DNA of 64,000 nt, from NCBI RefSeq assembly GCF_001685355.1, contig NZ_CP016438.1, positions 2,790,001 to 2,854,000 on the forward strand, given 5' to 3'. A program made the position numbers and the translations under genes. Below are positions 48,362 through 58,192 of the stretch, in pieces. Below the pieces are notes generated by a model. It saw only the letters and a list, made by a program, of their open reading frames with translations. It was not told the origin of the DNA and did not search any database. Source of the stretch: Streptomyces lincolnensis. GTDB lineage: Bacteria; Actinomycetota; Actinomycetes; Streptomycetales; Streptomycetaceae. Numbering within the stretch: the stretch's first letter is position 1; each line of letters starts with the position of its first letter.

Positions 48362-48426
48362 GGCGTTTGAGGACGAGGCCCCTTGAGGGCCGATCGGGGG
48401 TCCAGGGGGCGGAGCCCCTTGGGACG
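48348..48426. repeat. Dispersed Streptomyces palindromic repeat, intergenic copy
   Basis: Second copy of the element found at 8962-9040: CTCTCAGCCCGTCCGGCG, TTTGAGGACGAGGCCCC, then CCAGGGGGC-GGA-GCCCCTTGG with a slightly imperfect stem. It is followed by further GC-rich inverted pieces (GGGGCGGCAGCCCCT, about 48439-48453) up to the convergent gene end. This is the usual intergenic setting of the family. Confidence 0.8.
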
Positions 48427-48514
48427 GCGGGGTCGAAGGGGCGGCAGCCCCTGGGGATGGGACGGGTAGGGGCGGCGGGGGCGACACCACACGGCGGCCA
48501 CCTCAGCCCATCCC

Positions 48515-49222
48515 TCACGCCAACGGCGCCCCGTACCCATCCGTAGGCACCGCCTCATAACCCCCCGGCTCAGGATCCCGCGGCCCGAACAACCCCGTCA
48601 GCCCGAGATGAACCAGCACCGCCGCCAGCGACCACGCCAGCAACGCCCCCTTCGCCCCCAACTTCAACGGCGCGGAGAACGTGACCCCCTTGCCCACCGA
48701 CCGCGCATGCGCCACCACATCCTGCGCGGGCCCGAGCCACACCCCCAACCGCCAGGCCAGCAAGGACCCGAGCAGCCCCCCGACGGTGAGCGCCACCACC
48801 AGCGGCACCCCACCCCGCCGCCGCACGAGGAACACGACGAACGCGGTCACCACCCCGAACGCCAGCCCCAGCAGAGTGAACGTTCCATCCACCCCGACGG
48901 CCTGCTCCCCCTCGGTGTCCTTGAGGTAGACGACCCAGTTCCTGTCGACCACGTCCCCCACCAGCGGCACCCGAGGCGCCAGCCACCACCACAGCACCCC
49001 CAGCAGCACGCCACCGAGCGCCACCGCCACCGCGATCACGGCGGCCTCCCGCACTTCGGTCCTCATCCCGGGACCATCCTGTCCATACCCGGTGTCGAAG
49101 GGCGCCGGAGCGGCATACCCGTCGCCAGACCCCTGCCACGCGCTCTGCGAAGTCTGCGAGGCCTGAGAAGTCTGCGAGGACGGTTCGTGCGGCGAAGAAG
49201 AGGGAGTCAACGGTGCGGTCAC
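48515..49222 (-). CDS. DUF2567-like membrane protein
   Basis: A 235-residue protein. A Ser/Gln/Thr-rich disordered N-terminus of ~55 residues is followed by four hydrophobic segments (starting about residues 60, 113, 141 and 187). The region WWWLAPRVPLVGD and LKDTEGEQAVGVDGTFTLLG resembles the DUF2567 family of actinobacteria. It starts with GTG at 49222 and ends in a short Pro/Gly tail. The start lies 35 bases after the stop of the ABC permease gene, so it may belong to that operon. Function unknown. Confidence 0.8.
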   Translation of the reverse strand: MTAPLTPSSSPHEPSSQTSQASQTSQSAWQGSGDGYAAPAPFDTGYGQDGPGMRTEVREAAVIAVAVALGGVLLGVLWWWLAPRVPLVGDVVDRNWVVYLKDTEGEQAVGVDGTFTLLGLAFGVVTAFVVFLVRRRGGVPLVVALTVGGLLGSLLAWRLGVWLGPAQDVVAHARSVGKGVTFSAPLKLGAKGALLAWSLAAVLVHLGLTGLFGPRDPEPGGYEAVPTDGYGAPLA

Positions 49223-49256
49223 CCTGACATCGTGCCAGTCCCGCCTGTGCGGCGCG

Positions 49257-50078
49257 TCATCGGACGGCCGCCCGACGGTACGCCCAGGTGGCGACGGCCA
49301 GCGACACCACGCCGACCACACCGCACACAGCGAGATCACCGAGTACGAGGGCCCAGTCGGGATGCGGCCCGAAGGTCCGAGCGAAGGCCTCCACGCCGTA
49401 CGTCGACGGCAGCAGGTCCCGCAGGAACCGCACCGCCTCCGGCATCCGGTCGGCAGGCAGCACGCCCAGCAGCAGCGCCGCCGACATGCCCAGCTGCCCG
49501 AGCAGCGTGGCCAGCTCCGGCCGCGGCGCCAGCAGCCCGCACGCGGCCCCGAGCCCGGCGAGCGCGGCACCCGCGAGCGGGATGACGGCGATGAGCACCC
49601 ACAGGTGCGCGATCGGCAGCCCGAACAGCACACAGCCGAAGACGGCCGTCACGACGGTCCCGGGCACGGTGAAGGAGGCGTACGCGCCCGCCGCCCCGAG
49701 CACCACGGCGGCCGGCGGCACGGGCAGGGTCGCGTAGTGGTCGAGCCCGCCGCTGGCCCGCAGCTGCCCGAAGTACTGCGCGAGCAGGTTCAGCGCGACG
49801 AAGGCGACGACGAGCACCGCCGATCCGGCCACGACCGCCTGGGCCTCACCGCCGCCGTCCACGACCCCGCGCATCAGGATCATGATCCCGACGGACTGGA
49901 AGGTCGCCACGAACAGCAGCGGGATACGCGCGACCCGGGCCCGGGACAGCTGCGCCCGGTACACGGCCGCCAGCGCCGGCCACAGCCGCGCGCGCGGCCC
50001 GAGCTCGGCGGCCTCCCGGACCGGCTCCTCCACGGCCAGGGCACTGCCCGGCAGAACCTCGGCGGGTACGACACTCAC
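49257..50078 (-). CDS. ABC-2 type transporter permease
   Basis: A 273-residue permease with six hydrophobic segments and the ABC-2 pattern near the end (FLRDLLPSTYGVEAFARTF before the last helix). It starts with GTG at 50078. It follows the ATPase gene by 90 bases on the same strand and is its evident partner. Such pairs export drugs, lipids or peptides; substrate not identifiable. Confidence 0.9.
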   Translation of the reverse strand: MSVVPAEVLPGSALAVEEPVREAAELGPRARLWPALAAVYRAQLSRARVARIPLLFVATFQSVGIMILMRGVVDGGGEAQAVVAGSAVLVVAFVALNLLAQYFGQLRASGGLDHYATLPVPPAAVVLGAAGAYASFTVPGTVVTAVFGCVLFGLPIAHLWVLIAVIPLAGAALAGLGAACGLLAPRPELATLLGQLGMSAALLLGVLPADRMPEAVRFLRDLLPSTYGVEAFARTFGPHPDWALVLGDLAVCGVVGVVSLAVATWAYRRAAVR

Positions 50079-50168
50079 CTCGTGCGGCTCCCCTCTCTCG
50101 GTTTCACTCCGGCAGACGTCCTGTTCCGCTTGTTCTGTACGGATACGGCGGTCCGTGCACTCAAGACC

Positions 50169-51188
50169 TCACCCCTTCACCAGTCCCTGCCGTGCGGCAC
50201 CGCCCAGCGCCAGGTACACATCCTCCAGGCTGGGCGTGGTCAGGGTGAAGTCGTCGAGCGCGGCGAAGGCGGCCCCACCGGTGACGGTGGCGACGACCGC
50301 CCGCGCCTCCTCCGGGGCGAGCCTGAGGGTCCAGCGGCGCCCGGACTCCACGACCCGGTCGCGCAGCGCGGCGACCTCGGGCACATGCAGCGGGGCGCCC
50401 TCGCGCCAGACCAGGTCGACCCGGACGTCCCCGGCGACCTGCTCCTTGAGCCCGGTGGGCGTGTCGCAGGCGATCACCCGTCCCCGGTCGAGGACGGCGA
50501 CCCGGTCGAGGACGGTCTCGGCCTCGATGACGTTGTGGGTGACGAGCAGGACGGTCGTACCGCGTTCGGCCCGGCGCCGGTCGACCGCGGACCACACCGC
50601 GCGCCGCGCCACGGGGTCCATGGCGGTGGTCGGCTCGTCGAGCACCAGCAGCGGCCGCTCCCCGACCAGCGCGGCTGCGAGACACGCCAGCCGCCGCTGC
50701 CCGCCGGAGAGCTTCTTCAGCGGCCGCCCGGCGAGCCCGGTGAGCCCCAGCTCCTCCAGTACGGCGTCCCGCTCGGCCCGCGCCCGGGCCGCCTCCAGGC
50801 CGCGCAGCCGCCCGGTGGTCTCGGCGGCGAGCGACACGGTCAGCTCGTCGAGGGCGGTGGATTCCTGGCCGAGGTAGGCGAGGATCCGGGAGGCCCGCTC
50901 GGGATGGCGCACGATGTCGTGCCCGAGGATCTCGACGCTGCCCCGGTCGGGCCGCATCAGCCCGGTCAGCTGGCGCACCAGGGTCGTCTTGCCGGCGCCG
51001 TTGGGACCGAGGAGCCCGAAGATCTCACCGCCCCGGATGTCCAGCCGTACGTCGTCAGTGGCCCTCACCTCGGGTGTTCCCGGTGTGCCCCGCCGCCCCC
51101 GTACCGCCGGATAGGTCTTGGTCAGCCCGCGCACCGCGCACACGACGCCACCACCGTGTCGAAGTGGCTGTGCCGCGCGCGTACTCAC
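50169..51188 (-). CDS. ABC transporter ATP-binding protein
   Basis: A 339-residue ABC ATPase of the DrrA/ABC-2 exporter class. Walker A is GPNGAGKTT near residue 64, the Q-loop is AYLGQESTALDELTV, the signature is KLSGGQRRLACLAAAL, Walker B is LLVLDEPTTAMD, and the switch His is in VTHNVIEAE. A ~100-residue C-terminal domain typical of drug exporters follows. It starts with GTG at 51188 after a poor ribosome-binding site. First gene of the ATPase-permease pair. Confidence 0.93.
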   Translation of the reverse strand: MSTRAAQPLRHGGGVVCAVRGLTKTYPAVRGRRGTPGTPEVRATDDVRLDIRGGEIFGLLGPNGAGKTTLVRQLTGLMRPDRGSVEILGHDIVRHPERASRILAYLGQESTALDELTVSLAAETTGRLRGLEAARARAERDAVLEELGLTGLAGRPLKKLSGGQRRLACLAAALVGERPLLVLDEPTTAMDPVARRAVWSAVDRRRAERGTTVLLVTHNVIEAETVLDRVAVLDRGRVIACDTPTGLKEQVAGDVRVDLVWREGAPLHVPEVAALRDRVVESGRRWTLRLAPEEARAVVATVTGGAAFAALDDFTLTTPSLEDVYLALGGAARQGLVKG

Positions 51189-51266
51189 AAGGGACGAGAC
51201 TACGGGGTCGGGAACGCTCGCCCGCCCTCGGGTCGGTTCATCGCGGTCGATCGGCCGGTAAGGATC

Positions 51267-52493
51267 TCACTCGCCGGCGGGCGCGTGTTCGGCCGCCGTA
51301 CGCGCGTCGATCTCCCGCCAGAAGCCGGCCCGGATGGCGTAGCGGTCGTGCTCGTCGATCTGGTCGTCCTTGTGTGCGAGCAGCCCGAAGCGGGCCGCGT
51401 ACCGCAGCAGCTCGCCGTCGATGCGGTGCGGGATCCGCGGGTACATGCCGGACAGTTTCGGGACATGGCCCTGGTCGCCCAGCCGCTCCATCCACCGGCG
51501 CGCGAAGACCTGCCCCACCTCGAACGGATCGCCGCCGACCGTGGTGATGTCCTCCTCCCGGTCGGCCCACCGCTGCTCGGCGGTGGTCAGCTGGGCGAGC
51601 GTCGGCATGGTGGCGATCTCGGGGGGCTCCGAGGTGACTCCGGGCCGGTCGACCCAGCCTTTGTCGGAGGACCAGCGCAGGGTCGCGGTCTGCGGCGGCT
51701 GGGCGGGCTGGACGCCGGGGGCGCGCAGCGCGGCCAGGTCCTTGGGGGTGGGCACGCCCTTGGGCGCGGGCACCCGCTCCTGGGTGCCGTTCTCCGAGGC
51801 GGCGGACGCGGCCGCGTGCTCGCTCTCCTCGGCGGACCGCTCCCCCGAGGAGAGCGCGGACTCGGGCAGCGGCGCGGAGAGGATCGCTGCGATCTCGGGC
51901 CGCGGCGCGGGCGGCGGCGCGCAGATTCCGCCGATCTCCTTGGCGCGTACGGCCTTGGTGATCCACGTACGGTCCAGCACCCGCCGCTCGTCGGCCTCGG
52001 CGACCAGATCCTCGGACTGGTTGTAGTCCCCGTCGGCGGCCTGCACGGCCCACAGATGTACGGCGACGCCGTGCTCCTTGGCGGCCATCATGCCCGGCAG
52101 CAGGTCGCCGTCACCGGTGACCAGGACGATGTCGGAGCAGGCGCGGTTGCGGGCCAGTTCGGTCAGCTCGGCGTGCATGGCGGCGTCCACGCCCTTCTGC
52201 GCCCAGCGTCCGTCGCTTCGGGTCAGGGCGCCGAGCCGGACGGTGACCCGGGGCATCACGCGCAGTCTGCGGTGCTCGGGCTGCGGGACGCGGTCGGGGG
52301 CGCCGTCGAACCAGTAGATGCGCAGCAGCGGGCGCTCCGTGTCGGACTCGGCTCGGTCGCGCAGTCCCTGGATGAGGGCGGTGTGATCCACGGTGATCCG
52401 GGAGCGCGAGGGTTCCCCGGCGAGGAGACTGGCCGCCGCCCCCAGCAGATACCCGGCGTCCACCAGGACGATGCAGCGGTCCACGCGACTCAC
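51267..52493 (-). CDS. NYN-domain (PIN-like RNase) protein
   Basis: A 408-residue protein. The N-terminal ~150 residues are a NYN/LabA-type nuclease domain with the three acidic motifs VLVDAGYLLG (Asp12), QKGVDAAMHAEL and VTGDGDLLPGM. A low-complexity Ala/Pro/Glu linker (about 205-275) leads to a C-terminal domain (RWADREEDITTVGGDPFEVGQ, RIPHRIDGELLRYAARFG) that resembles a winged-helix RNA-binding module. GTG 52493 directly abuts GGGAAGAGG; GTG 52484 in frame has better spacing. Likely an RNase acting on structured RNA; target unknown. Confidence 0.85.
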   Translation of the reverse strand: MSRVDRCIVLVDAGYLLGAAASLLAGEPSRSRITVDHTALIQGLRDRAESDTERPLLRIYWFDGAPDRVPQPEHRRLRVMPRVTVRLGALTRSDGRWAQKGVDAAMHAELTELARNRACSDIVLVTGDGDLLPGMMAAKEHGVAVHLWAVQAADGDYNQSEDLVAEADERRVLDRTWITKAVRAKEIGGICAPPPAPRPEIAAILSAPLPESALSSGERSAEESEHAAASAASENGTQERVPAPKGVPTPKDLAALRAPGVQPAQPPQTATLRWSSDKGWVDRPGVTSEPPEIATMPTLAQLTTAEQRWADREEDITTVGGDPFEVGQVFARRWMERLGDQGHVPKLSGMYPRIPHRIDGELLRYAARFGLLAHKDDQIDEHDRYAIRAGFWREIDARTAAEHAPAGE

Positions 52494-52708
52494 CCTCTTC
52501 CCGGGAGGTTTGCTTCGGGCTTGCTTCGAGTCTGCCCGACGGCGCGGGGGTTAACGGCCCGAACTCGATCTTCGGCGTGGCGTTTCGGGACATCGCCCGG
52601 CGACATTCCCTGTCACACACCGTAATTATCCGACATGCGCTCTTTGTCAGCCTATGTGAATCTGGTCCCGGCCCTGGCCCCTAGATCCCCCACAGGAGGC
52701 AGATCCCC

Positions 52709-52873
52709 ATGGCCAAGAACAAGAACCGTGAACGTAAGCAGCCGCAGTCCGAGCGTGGTCAGCAGCAGGCCGAGCGGTCCTCGACGGAGGCGCAGGCCGA
52801 GCAGCGCATGACGCAGGTGACGCCGAGCGACATCGCCCGCAAGGGCAAGCAGAAGCGCTTCGGCCACAACTGA
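52709..52873 (+). CDS. 54-residue highly charged protein
   Basis: ATG 52709 to TGA 52873, with GGAGG ten bases upstream. The peptide starts MAKNKNRERKQPQSERGQQ, is rich in Gln, Arg, Glu and Lys, lacks hydrophobic segments, and ends IARKGKQKRFGHN. The composition is that of a disordered nucleic-acid- or ribosome-associated protein. I recall such a small gene beside dnaE in other Streptomyces. Function unknown. The 215-base gap before it holds no other gene. Confidence 0.75.
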   Translation: MAKNKNRERKQPQSERGQQQAERSSTEAQAEQRMTQVTPSDIARKGKQKRFGHN

Positions 52874-52992
52874 CACCTGCACAGCGGGCCGTTGACGGCC
52901 AGGCACACGTCGAGGGGCGCATCCGGTCTCGGATGCGCCCCTCGCGCACGTCAGCCGCCCGCTCGCAGTCGGCCGTTCTCAACCAGCCGTTC

Positions 52993-55900
52993 TCAGCCGG
53001 CCAGGCAGGACGGTCCCAGCAGCACCTTCAGGTCGCCGAAGAGGGCCGGGTCCGGCTTGACCCGGTGCCGGTCCAGGCGCAGCACGGTGGTCTTGCGCGG
53101 GCCCTGGAGCTTGATCCGGACCTCGCTCTCGCCCTTGTGGTGGCTGAGGATCTCGCCGAGGCGGCTGACCATCGGCGGGGTGACCCGGGTGGCCGGGATG
53201 GTGAGGATCACGGGCGCGTTGGTGCCCGCGTTCGACAGGTCGGGGACCTGGAGTTCCATCGCGACCAGCCGGGGGACGTCCTCGCGCTTGTCGAGGCGGC
53301 CCTTGACGAAGACCACCGCGTCCTCGACGAGTTGGGTGGAGACCAGCTGATAGGTCGCCGGGAAGAACATGCACTCGATCGAGCCCGCCAGGTCCTCCAC
53401 GGTGGCGATCGCCCAGGCGTTGCCCTGCTTGGTCATCTTGCGCTGGAGCCCGGAGATGATCCCGCCGATGGTCACCACCGCCCCGTCCGCGTGCTCACCC
53501 CCGGTCAGCTGCGCGATACCGGCGTCCGCCTTGTCCGACAGGACGTGCTCCAGGCCGAACAGCGGGTGGTCGGAGACGTACAGACCGAGCATCTCCCGCT
53601 CCTGGGCGAGCAGGTAGGTCTTGTCCCACTCCTCGGTGGTGAACTCCACGTCCAGGCCGAAGCCGGGCTCGCTGGACTCCTCCTCGCCCATCCCGCCGAA
53701 CAGGTCGAACTGGCCCTCGGCCTCCTTGCGCTTGACCGCCACCACGTTGTCGATCATCGGCTCGAAGTGCGCGGTCAGCCCCTTGCGGGTGTGCCCCAGG
53801 GTGTCGAACGCGCCCGCCTTGATCAGCGATTCCGTGGTCCGCTTGTTGCAGGCGACCGCCTCGACCTTGTCCAGATAGTCGGGGAAGGAGGCGTACTTGC
53901 CCTTGGCCTTGCGGCTCTTGATGATCGACTCGACCACGTTGGTGCCCACGTTGCGCACCGCCTCCAGGCCGAACAGGATCACGTCGTCGCCCTGCGCGGC
54001 GAAGTTGTGCACCGACTCGTTCACATTCGGCGGCAGCACCTTGATGCCCATCCGCCGGCACTCGTTCAGATAGACCGCCGACTTGTCCTTGTCGTCCTTC
54101 ACGGACGTCAGCAACGCCGCCATGTACTCGGCCGGATGGTTGGCCTTGAGATAGGCGGTCCAGTAGGAGACCAGGCCGTACGCGGCGGAGTGCGCCTTGT
54201 TGAAGGCGTAGCCGGCGAAGGGGACCAGCACGTCCCACAGGGCCTTGATGGCCTCTTCGCTGTACCCCTTCTTCTGGGCGCCCTCCTGGAAGAGGACGAA
54301 GTTCTTCGCCAGCTCGTCGGGCTTCTTCTTGCCCATGACGCGGCGCAGGATGTCGGCCTCGCCGAGCGAGTACCCGGCGATGATCTGGGCGGCCTTCTGC
54401 ACCTGCTCCTGGTAGACGATCAGGCCGTGGGTGACGTCCAGGACCTCCCTGAGGGGCTCTTCGAGCTCCTTGTGGATGGGGGTGATCTCCTGGAGCTTGT
54501 TCTTGCGCAGCGCGTAGTTGGTGTGCGAGTCCATGCCCATCGGGCCGGGACGGTAGAGCGCGGAGACGGCGGAGATGTCTTCGAAGTTGTCGGGCTTCAT
54601 CAGCCGCAGCAGGGAGCGCATGGGGCCGCCGTCGAACTGGAAGACACCGAGCGTCTCGCCGCGCTGGAGCAGTTCGAAGGTCGCCGGATCGTCCAGCGGC
54701 AGGCCCAGCAGGTCGAGATCGACGCCCTTGTTGGACTTCACCATCTTGACGGCGTCGTCCATGATCGTCAGGTTGCGCAGGCCGAGGAAGTCCATCTTCA
54801 GCAGGCCGAGCGACTCGCACTGCGGGTAGTCCCACTGCGTGATCGTCACGCCGTCCGTGTGCCGCACCCAGATCGGGGCGTGGTCGACGATGGGCTCGCT
54901 GGACATGATCACGCCGGCGGCGTGCACACCCATCTGCCGGACCAGGCCCTCGACGCCCTTGGCGGTGTCGATGACCTTCTTCACGTCCGGTTCGTTCTCG
55001 TACATCGCGCGGATCTCGCCGGCCTCGCTGTAGCGCGGGTGCGAGGGGTCGGTGATGCCGTTGAGGTCGATGCCCTTGCCGAGGACATCGGCGGGCATGG
55101 CCTTGGTGAGGCGGTCGCCCATCGCGTACGGGTAGCCCAGCACGCGCGCGGAGTCCTTGATCGCGTTCTTGGCCTTGATCTTGCCGTAGGTGCCGATCAT
55201 GGCGACCTTGTCGGCGCCGTACTTCTCCGTCACGTACCGGATCACCTCGACGCGCCGACGCTCGTCGAAGTCGATGTCGACATCGGGCATCGAGACGCGC
55301 TCGGGGTTCAGGAACCGCTCGAAGATCAGTCCGTGCGGGATCGGGTCGAGGTCGGTGATGCCCATGGCGTACGCGACGATCGAACCGGCCGCGGATCCTC
55401 GGCCGGGGCCGACCGCGATGCCCTGGTTCTTGGCCCACATGATGAAGTCGGCGACGACGAGGAAGTAGCCCGGGAACCCCATCTGGATGATGACGTCCAT
55501 CTCGTACTCGGCCTGCTTCTGCCGGTCCTCCGGGACGCCGCCGGGGAAGCGGCGCTCCATGCCCCGGCGGACCTCCTCCTTGAACCAGGTGACCTCGGTG
55601 AAGCCCTCGGGGATGTCGAACTTCGGCATGAGGTTCTTCGCCTCGAACATGCCGGTGGTGTCGATCTGCTCGGCGACCAGGAGGGTGTTCGCGCAGCCCT
55701 CCTGCCAGGCGTCCGAGGAGTCGATGGCGTACATCTCGTCCGTGGACTTCAGGTAGTAGCCGGTGCCGTCGAAGCGGAAGCGGTCCGGATCGGAGAGGTT
55801 CTTGCCGGTCTGGATGCACAGCAGCGCGTCGTGCGCGACCGACTCGTGCGCGTACGTGTAGTGCGAGTCGTTGGTGACCAGCGGCGGGATGCCGAGCTTC

Positions 55901-56532
55901 CTGCCGATCTCCAGCAGGCCGTCGCGGACCCGGTGCTCGATCTCGATTCCGTGGTCCATCAGCTCCAGGAAGTACCGGTCCTTGCCGAAGATGTCCTGGT
56001 ACTCGGCGGCGGACTTCAGGGCCTCGTCGAACTGGCCCAGCCGCAGGCGGGTCTGGAGCTCCCCCGACGGACAGCCGGTGGAGGCGATGAGCCCCTCGGA
56101 CCACTGCGAGATGGTCTCCTTGTCCATCCTCGGCCACTTCTGCAACCAGCCCTCGGCATACGCGTCCGAGGACAGCTTGAAGAGGTTGTGCAGACCCGTC
56201 TTGTTCGCCGCCCAGATCGTCTTGTGGGTGTAACCACCCGAACCCGAGACGTCGTCCCGCTTCTGGTGCGGCTGCCCCCACTGGATCTTGCGCTTGTTGC
56301 GCCGCGACTCCGGCGCCACATACGCCTCGATCCCGATGATCGGGGTGACCCCCGCCTTCTGCGCGGTGTGGAAGAAGTCGTACGCCCCGTGCAGGTTGCC
56401 GTGGTCGGACATCGCGATATGGGTCATGCCCATCTCGTTGCACGCGTTGAACATGTCCTTCAGCCGCGCGGCACCGTCCAGCAGCGAGTACTGGGTGTGG
56501 ACGTGCAGGTGCGTGAACGGCGGCTTTGACAC
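52993..56532 (-). CDS. dnaE: DNA polymerase III alpha subunit
   Basis: A 1179-residue replicative polymerase of the DnaE1 type. The N-terminal PHP domain (HLHVHTQYSLLDG, SDHGN) keeps its metal ligands, in line with PHP-dependent proofreading in actinobacterial DnaE1. The catalytic acids are in MPDVDIDFDERRR near residue 420, with GPGRGSAAGSIVAY before and GTYGKIKAKNAIKD after. A helix-hairpin-helix region and an OB-fold (VTIGGIISGLQRKMTKQG) follow. GTG 56532 is set by GGAGG at eight bases and by alignment. Transcribed alone, divergent from the DUF2252 gene. Confidence 0.97.
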   Translation of the reverse strand: MSKPPFTHLHVHTQYSLLDGAARLKDMFNACNEMGMTHIAMSDHGNLHGAYDFFHTAQKAGVTPIIGIEAYVAPESRRNKRKIQWGQPHQKRDDVSGSGGYTHKTIWAANKTGLHNLFKLSSDAYAEGWLQKWPRMDKETISQWSEGLIASTGCPSGELQTRLRLGQFDEALKSAAEYQDIFGKDRYFLELMDHGIEIEHRVRDGLLEIGRKLGIPPLVTNDSHYTYAHESVAHDALLCIQTGKNLSDPDRFRFDGTGYYLKSTDEMYAIDSSDAWQEGCANTLLVAEQIDTTGMFEAKNLMPKFDIPEGFTEVTWFKEEVRRGMERRFPGGVPEDRQKQAEYEMDVIIQMGFPGYFLVVADFIMWAKNQGIAVGPGRGSAAGSIVAYAMGITDLDPIPHGLIFERFLNPERVSMPDVDIDFDERRRVEVIRYVTEKYGADKVAMIGTYGKIKAKNAIKDSARVLGYPYAMGDRLTKAMPADVLGKGIDLNGITDPSHPRYSEAGEIRAMYENEPDVKKVIDTAKGVEGLVRQMGVHAAGVIMSSEPIVDHAPIWVRHTDGVTITQWDYPQCESLGLLKMDFLGLRNLTIMDDAVKMVKSNKGVDLDLLGLPLDDPATFELLQRGETLGVFQFDGGPMRSLLRLMKPDNFEDISAVSALYRPGPMGMDSHTNYALRKNKLQEITPIHKELEEPLREVLDVTHGLIVYQEQVQKAAQIIAGYSLGEADILRRVMGKKKPDELAKNFVLFQEGAQKKGYSEEAIKALWDVLVPFAGYAFNKAHSAAYGLVSYWTAYLKANHPAEYMAALLTSVKDDKDKSAVYLNECRRMGIKVLPPNVNESVHNFAAQGDDVILFGLEAVRNVGTNVVESIIKSRKAKGKYASFPDYLDKVEAVACNKRTTESLIKAGAFDTLGHTRKGLTAHFEPMIDNVVAVKRKEAEGQFDLFGGMGEEESSEPGFGLDVEFTTEEWDKTYLLAQEREMLGLYVSDHPLFGLEHVLSDKADAGIAQLTGGEHADGAVVTIGGIISGLQRKMTKQGNAWAIATVEDLAGSIECMFFPATYQLVSTQLVEDAVVFVKGRLDKREDVPRLVAMELQVPDLSNAGTNAPVILTIPATRVTPPMVSRLGEILSHHKGESEVRIKLQGPRKTTVLRLDRHRVKPDPALFGDLKVLLGPSCLAG

Positions 56533-56756
56533 GGCTTCGGCCTCCAAGGAAAACGGGCGTCGACGAGGGCCCGACAGGCTGCGGACAGTCTGGGGGACAG
56601 CGTCGAAGTCTATGCCTCGGCACTGACACCGGGCGGGCTCCCCCACGTACCTTCGTGTGAAGAAGAACGGGCACTCCCCAGGACCCTCGCACGTTGGTCC
56701 GGGCAGAAGATCCGCTCCACCCGTCACGCACCACCCGTACCAGGAGGCACCCAGCG

Positions 56757-58115
56757 ATGTCGGTCCCGCAGCTCAACGACGAGCACCGCGGCGAGGAGAT
56801 CCTCGCCGTCTTCGACACCGCCTTCGGCCAGCTCCTCGCCGCCGACCCGGCCGCGTTCCGCGTGAAGTTCCGGAAGATGGCGGCCTCGGCCTTCGCGTTC
56901 TACCGGGGCACGGCGTGCCTCTTCTACCACGACCTGGACGCGGAGAGCGGCGCACGCGGCACCGGCGGCATACTCGACGGACCGTACCTCGACGAGCGGA
57001 CCTCCCGCGTCTGGATCCACGGCGACCTCCACGCCGAGAACTTCGGCACGTACCTGGACGCCAACGGCCGCCTGATCTTCAACGTCAACGACTTCGACGA
57101 GGCCTACGTCGGCCCCTTCACCTGGGACCTCAAGCGCTTCGCCGCCTCCATCGCGCTCATCGGCTACGCCAAGGCGCTCGGCGACGACCAGATCACCGAG
57201 CTGGTGCAGGTGTACGCGGGCGCGTACCGCGAGCGGATCCACGCCCTGGCCACCGGCGCCAAGAGCGACGAGGTGCCGCCCTTCACCCTGGACACCGCGC
57301 AGGGCCCGCTCCTGGACGCGCTGCGTGACGCCCGCTCCCTCACCCGGTTCGGCCTCCTGGAGTCGATGACGGAGATCCGTGACTTCGAGCGCCGCTTCGC
57401 ACCCGGCGGCGGCTCCATCGAGCTGGACGCGGCCACCCGCTACAAGGTCCTCGCGGCCTTCGACGGCTACCTGGAGACCCTGCCGGAGGCGTCCCTGGCC
57501 CGCCCGGACTCCTACCGCGTCAAGGACGTCGTCGGCCGGCGCGGCATCGGCATCGGATCGGCCGGTCTGCCGTCGTACAACATCCTGCTGGAGGGGCACA
57601 CCGACGCCCTGGAGAACGACGTCGTGATCTACATCAAGCAGGCCCAGACCCCGGCCGTCTCCCGCCACATCACCGATCCGGCGATCCGCGACTACTTCCA
57701 GCACGAGGGCCACCGCACGGTGATCTCCCAACGTGCCCTCCAGCAGCACGCCGACCCGTGGCTGGGCTGGACCGAGCTGGACGGCGCGGGCCAGCTGGTC
57801 GCCGAGATCTCGCCGTACGCCGTGGACCTCGACTGGAGCGACATCGACGACCCGGAGGAGATCGCGGGGGTCGTCGCCGACCTGGGCCGGGCGACGGCCA
57901 CCATGCACGCGGCGGCGGACGACCAGTCCGGCGAGTCCCTGGTGCCGTTCTCCACCGAGCGGGCCATCGACGCGGCGATCGCGGCGGACTCCGACGACGG
58001 CGCCGGTTTCGCGGCCCTGTTGGTCGACTTCGCGCACAGCTACGGCGCACGCGCGCGTGCCGACCACCAGACCTTCGTGGACCTGTTCCGCAACGGCCGG
58101 ATCCCGGGTCTGTGA
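56757..58115 (+). CDS. DUF2252 family protein
   Basis: A 452-residue protein of the DUF2252 family, which is related to the aminoglycoside-phosphotransferase/kinase fold. Visible motifs are FYRGTACLFYHDL, the catalytic-loop-like GDLHAENFGTY near residue 86, and FNVNDFDEAYVGPFTWDLKR resembling the metal-binding Asp motif. YIKQAQTPAVSRH and HEGHRTVISQRALQQHADPW are further conserved segments. ATG 56757 has GGAGG nine bases upstream. The activity of the family is not established; ATP-dependent phosphotransfer is plausible. Confidence 0.88.
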   Translation: MSVPQLNDEHRGEEILAVFDTAFGQLLAADPAAFRVKFRKMAASAFAFYRGTACLFYHDLDAESGARGTGGILDGPYLDERTSRVWIHGDLHAENFGTYLDANGRLIFNVNDFDEAYVGPFTWDLKRFAASIALIGYAKALGDDQITELVQVYAGAYRERIHALATGAKSDEVPPFTLDTAQGPLLDALRDARSLTRFGLLESMTEIRDFERRFAPGGGSIELDAATRYKVLAAFDGYLETLPEASLARPDSYRVKDVVGRRGIGIGSAGLPSYNILLEGHTDALENDVVIYIKQAQTPAVSRHITDPAIRDYFQHEGHRTVISQRALQQHADPWLGWTELDGAGQLVAEISPYAVDLDWSDIDDPEEIAGVVADLGRATATMHAAADDQSGESLVPFSTERAIDAAIAADSDDGAGFAALLVDFAHSYGARARADHQTFVDLFRNGRIPGL

Positions 58116-58192
58116 CGATCCGCTGCCGGTAGGCCCTTCACAGGGATCCTTTAGGGGTCCCTTACAGGGCCACATGACAGACTCTCTTCGCT

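Noticed and set aside
52933..56529. Open frame of about 1200 codons opposite dnaE
   Set aside because: Same kind of GC-driven antisense shadow; no domain, and fully covered by a certain gene.
58116..58192. Repeated CCCTT/AGGG words read as a possible small RNA
   Set aside because: Only imperfect pairing, no promoter or terminator, and too short to support an RNA gene.
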